A stretch of DNA of 29,243 nucleotides from Rhizophagus sp. LPA8_4_AMF (taxonomy: Eukaryota; Glomeromycota; Glomeromycetes; Glomerales; Glomeraceae), in assembly GCA_021464525.1 (NCBI GenBank), contig JADRCO010000633.1, positions 1 through 29,243 of the forward strand, given 5' to 3'. Shown piece by piece: positions 26,201 through 29,243 of this stretch. The notes below the pieces were generated by a model that worked only from the letters and a program-made list of their open reading frames with translations, searched no databases and was not told the DNA's origin. Numbering within the stretch: the stretch's first letter is position 1; the number at the start of each line of letters is the position of its first letter. Both the position numbers and the translations under genes were made by a program.

Positions 26201-28947
26201 TCTTTTTTATCTTGTACAACAAGAAGTAAAGATTTAATATTTTCAATATCAATTTCACCATCAATACCGCCACATGTAATTAAAAGTGGTACCCAATCAT
26301 TGATAATAACATCGATCCAATGTTTGTTAACTCGTCTCCATGCGTCCTTTAATCGTACTATGGCAGGTGAACAAATAGCTAAAGCAACTGCTATCCATCC
26401 AGTCATATCACCTAATGATTTACATGCTATACCAGTCTCTATCCAATGAGTTAATAATAAAGGTCGACGACTAGTATAAGCTGATTGTTGAGTTAAAGTT
26501 AATATATGATGATATATTAATCTTGTTATAAAATGAGGTGTTGCAGGAGTAGCATTTAATGGACATGTAATTGATTCTGAACGATTTTTTGATGGTAAAA
26601 AACTTTTTAAATTTTGTCCTAAATTCATCTTTTTAAATTCCAAAAAATGATATATATAAAGTTGTTGAGCCAATTCTTTTGGTACCATCTTTAAGAATAA
26701 AGCAGGAGTTAAACCTGTAACAAGTAAATTAGAAAGATCTAAAGAAAGTGGAGCTGGAGGACCTTTAAGAGATTTTAATTGATCTTCCATATTATCATCT
26801 TTAATAAAATTTTTTTGAACATTTTCACGAGTTTCTTGTATCAATCTTTTTAATTCTTCAACTTCAATGATATCTTCTTTAATCAAAACTTCTACCAAAA
26901 TTTCCATCATTCCATTATATACATCATCACGTGATAAATCATTACCATAATTTTTACACCATGTGAATAAAATGATATATAATCTTTTGCTAATAAATTT
27001 TGATCTCTTTAATTCATCATTATCACTAAGAGAACTTTGCATATTACCACAACGACGTAATTCACGAAATATATGACTTGGTTCAGTAAAAAGAGAATAA
27101 GTTAAAAGGAAAGCAAGAAGAAATTCATCATTATTATCATTTGGACCCTTTTGAGTTTCAAATATAAGTTCATGAATTAATGAATCAATTAAACCTCCAC
27201 GAATAAACCTTTGTGATAAAGATGAAGAATCAATTATAGGAGATGATGGTGACACAGGTGAAGTAGTTGCTGATACATTATCATGATCAAGAATTTGTTG
27301 AGAGTTGATCTCTTTTATAATTAATTCAGGATGTTTATCAGTACCCCAATAAGCTCTTACAAGTTTTCTCGAATCCGGTTTATCAATATTAGATGAGATA
27401 TGATCATGTGAACCAACAGGTATATTATCCATATCTGAACCACCTTCTTGTATCATAATTTTTCTTAAACTTTTCTTTTTTGCATCAAATAATTTTGCCT
27501 CCCATAAAGATCTAATTTCATTATTTGGTACAACGAAAACACGAGAACTATCTTTATCTTGACCATCAGTTATATTTACATAAAGAATAGCACTTGAAGA
27601 AGAAGGAACATTTGCAGCAACAGAAATTGAAGAAGAAGTAGAATGAATAGAAGAAGTTTCAACATCATTAATTCTATTTAAAGAAAATTGTTGATGAGAA
27701 GAAGAATTAGGTACAATATAAGGAGAATAAGTAGCTTGAAAATTTGGATCAATAACTTCAATACTATGAATTGGATAATAAGCATCAAGTTTCCATTTAG
27801 TAAAATAACCTTTTCCCTTATTATTTGTATTTGTACCATCATTATCAGTAATACCACGAGTACTACTAATACTTTTTGAATCAATATCTTGACCACCAAA
27901 TTCAATATCATTATTATTTGAATTAGGAACATTTGTAGAAGAATGATTACCACCACCTAAACCAATAGCACCCATTAATCTTAAATTAGTAGTATATCTA
28001 ATAAATTTACGTTTACAAATAATTACATTGTCCTCAAATATAAGTAAACAAATTAATTTTTTAAATCTCATTAAAACTGAATGATCCACTTCATAACCCA
28101 TTTCACCATAATAATATTTTTTTATAAGATTACTTTCAAAAATAAATTTAGCAGCATTTGAATCAAAATTAGAAGGATTAAGATTCATTCCACGATCATT
28201 AGCTATAACAGGAGACAAAGAAGATGAATGAACATCCTTTCCTATTGATAAATCATTATTATTACTAGGAAAAAAAGTTTTCAAAACCGCTTCAGAAGGA
28301 GGTTTATAACAAAATAATTTTGAAGCCCTTAAATTAACCTTATAAACTTTCCAACCTCGAGAAGTTAAAAAAGGTTTTGAATCAAAATCAATCTTTTTTA
28401 AATAACCTTCTTTAATTACAGGAACATTTGATATTGAAGTAGAAGAATTATCAATAGGAGATATCATACCATCATCAACATTATGAACATTAATCGCAGG
28501 TACTCCATTTCTATAAGTAAATATTCCTGGTGGAAAATTACTTCTTACAGGTGTTGGCTCAGAAGGACGTCTTTGATGATCACTAACATGATTTCCACCA
28601 CCTCCTATATCTATCTCATTTAAAGATTTAGAACTTTTTGTAGAAGGTGGTTTTAAAGTTGGACTAGTTATATAAGTAGGAGATTGTGGAGCAGGAGAAG
28701 GTGTACTAATAGTGATTTCATTATTTTTTTTACCACGCTTTTTTTTAGGTGTTATTGACTTTGCCGTTTCGACAACTACTGGTATCAAATTTTTAGGAGC
28801 TTTATTTATAATATAATTAATGGCAGAATTAGCAGTTTTTCTGTGTAAAACTGCTAATTGTTTATTCGATGAGTCATTACTATTTCCTGATTGTTTTGTT
28901 GATTGATTTTTTTGTTCCTCAGACTTTTTCGCTTTTTTTTTAAACAT
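20275..28947 (-). CDS. BEM2: BEM2-like RasGEF-PH-RhoGAP giant protein with repeat tail
   Basis: 2,751 residues from six exons on the minus strand: 28947-23001, 22935-22849, 22764-22687, 22606-22469, 22369-22264, 22174-20275. Domains by eye: Lys-rich N-terminus; split PH-like domain (about 176-490, from IKEGYLKK to LWEAKLFDAKK) with Ser/Asn-rich inserts; RasGEF N-module (about 583-705) and RasGEF-like catalytic module (about 740-1075); a second RasGEF-like pair (about 1255-1830, with LATFFSTYRSF and NWIIHEI); PH (about 1855-1950); RhoGAP (about 1983-2174) with the arginine finger R2020 in GIYRVSG, then LKRFFRDLPEPL and SNLAIVFGPNLL. Yeast Bem2 (2,167 residues) has this order and acts as a GAP for Rho1 and Cdc42 in polarity and cell-wall control; here a Glu-rich tail (about 2175-2751) is added. 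The RhoGAP looks catalytically intact; GEF activity is doubtful, as in Bem2. Intron 22848-22765 uses a GC donor. Exon 1 is a remarkable 5.9 kb. Confidence 0.93.
20845..21483 (-). repeat. Coding tandem repeat, about 11 units of 18-20 residues
   Basis: Inside the last exon of the BEM2-like gene (residues about 2350-2562). Units follow the pattern VTEISENASIVESVKNEE and alternate with a sister type IVVSENxSTVEPVKNEEQN, so the true period in the middle is a dimer of about 38 residues (roughly 114-120 nt). Neighbouring dimers are nearly identical in DNA, including synonymous positions, while the outer units have drifted. That points to recent copying in the centre of the array. Units are acidic with a Lys-Asn-Glu end and low aromatic content, so a helical or disordered spacer is likely. 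Confidence 0.9.
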
Positions 28948-29204
28948 TACAAAAGATATTATATATTTCGTGAAAAAATTACGAGTATATATATATATAT
29001 ATATTTTTTTTTATTTCAAAATGTTAAAAATAAATACAATATAGGAAAATGGTGTAATATAATTGTTTATAGTTGTAATAATGAAGATTTTTAATCGTCT
29101 AAAAATGATATTTCGACTCTGTCATTAAACAGGTAAAAGAAAGAAATAAATAAATAAGGGTACGGGTAATAATATAATTTTTTTTTCGTTTTTTTTTTTT
29201 TTTT

Positions 29205-29243
<39 letters not shown>
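28948..29243. other. Upstream of BEM2-like gene; TA tract and terminal poly-T
   Basis: A (TA)n tract at about 28986-29004 lies 40-60 bp before the start codon of the minus-strand gene and could act as, or obscure, its TATA region. From about 29177 to the window end the sequence is nearly pure T, broken by CG and AAAA. No gene seen. Confidence 0.55.

Noticed and set aside
27678-27956. Hydrophobic minus-strand frame of 92 codons
   Set aside because: It lies wholly inside the BEM2-like first exon in another frame and arises from AT-rich codons read out of register.

Overview
The window reads as nuclear DNA of an early-diverging fungus. It is very AT-rich and gene-dense, with many short phase-preserving introns (mostly about 50 to 140 nt, 57 in all by my models), the standard genetic code and AT-rich microsatellites. 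The gene set mixes fungal hallmarks (a BEM2-type RasGEF/PH/RhoGAP giant, a fungal-type KPWE peroxin) with genes that budding yeast lacks or has altered (FRA10AC1, a C8orf76-like protein). Together with the base composition this suggests Mucoromycota, most likely a Glomeromycotina-like (Rhizophagus-like) genome; that placement is inference.

Layout. 1-2338: AT-rich, no supported gene. 2418-6342 (+): an LSH/HELLS/IRC5 SNF2 remodeller with a palindromic ACGCGT box just upstream. 6783-7857 (+): FRA10AC1. 8090-9282 (-): TIM21. 9414-10227 (+): a PEX39/KPWE peroxin, divergent from TIM21 across 131 bp. 10337-11588 (-): a TPR-like protein resembling C8orf76. 11869-13595 (+): a Mn-type cation diffusion facilitator. 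13844-17435 (+): PRP39, a U1 snRNP HAT-repeat protein. 18413-19556 (+): a YghA/GSP39-type short-chain dehydrogenase. 20275-28947 (-): a 2,751-residue BEM2-like protein with a repeat-built C-terminal tail. The window ends in long poly-T.

The genes are mostly independent housekeeping loci rather than one pathway. Themes are chromatin remodelling (LSH), pre-mRNA splicing (FRA10AC1, PRP39), organelle protein import (TIM21 for mitochondria, PEX39 for peroxisomes, sharing one short divergent promoter), metal homeostasis, stress/redox metabolism and polarity signalling (BEM2). I saw no mobile element, virus-like element, CRISPR array, tRNA or rRNA that I could support.

The points most worth a second look are: the long acidic tandem-repeat tail after the RhoGAP domain of the BEM2-like protein; its 5.9-kb first exon in an otherwise intron-dense neighbourhood; four introns that only work as GC-AG; the recognisable PEX39 gene; and a possible poison exon in the unusually long fourth intron of PRP39. 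All gene models were spliced by eye, and every exon join was checked for frame.
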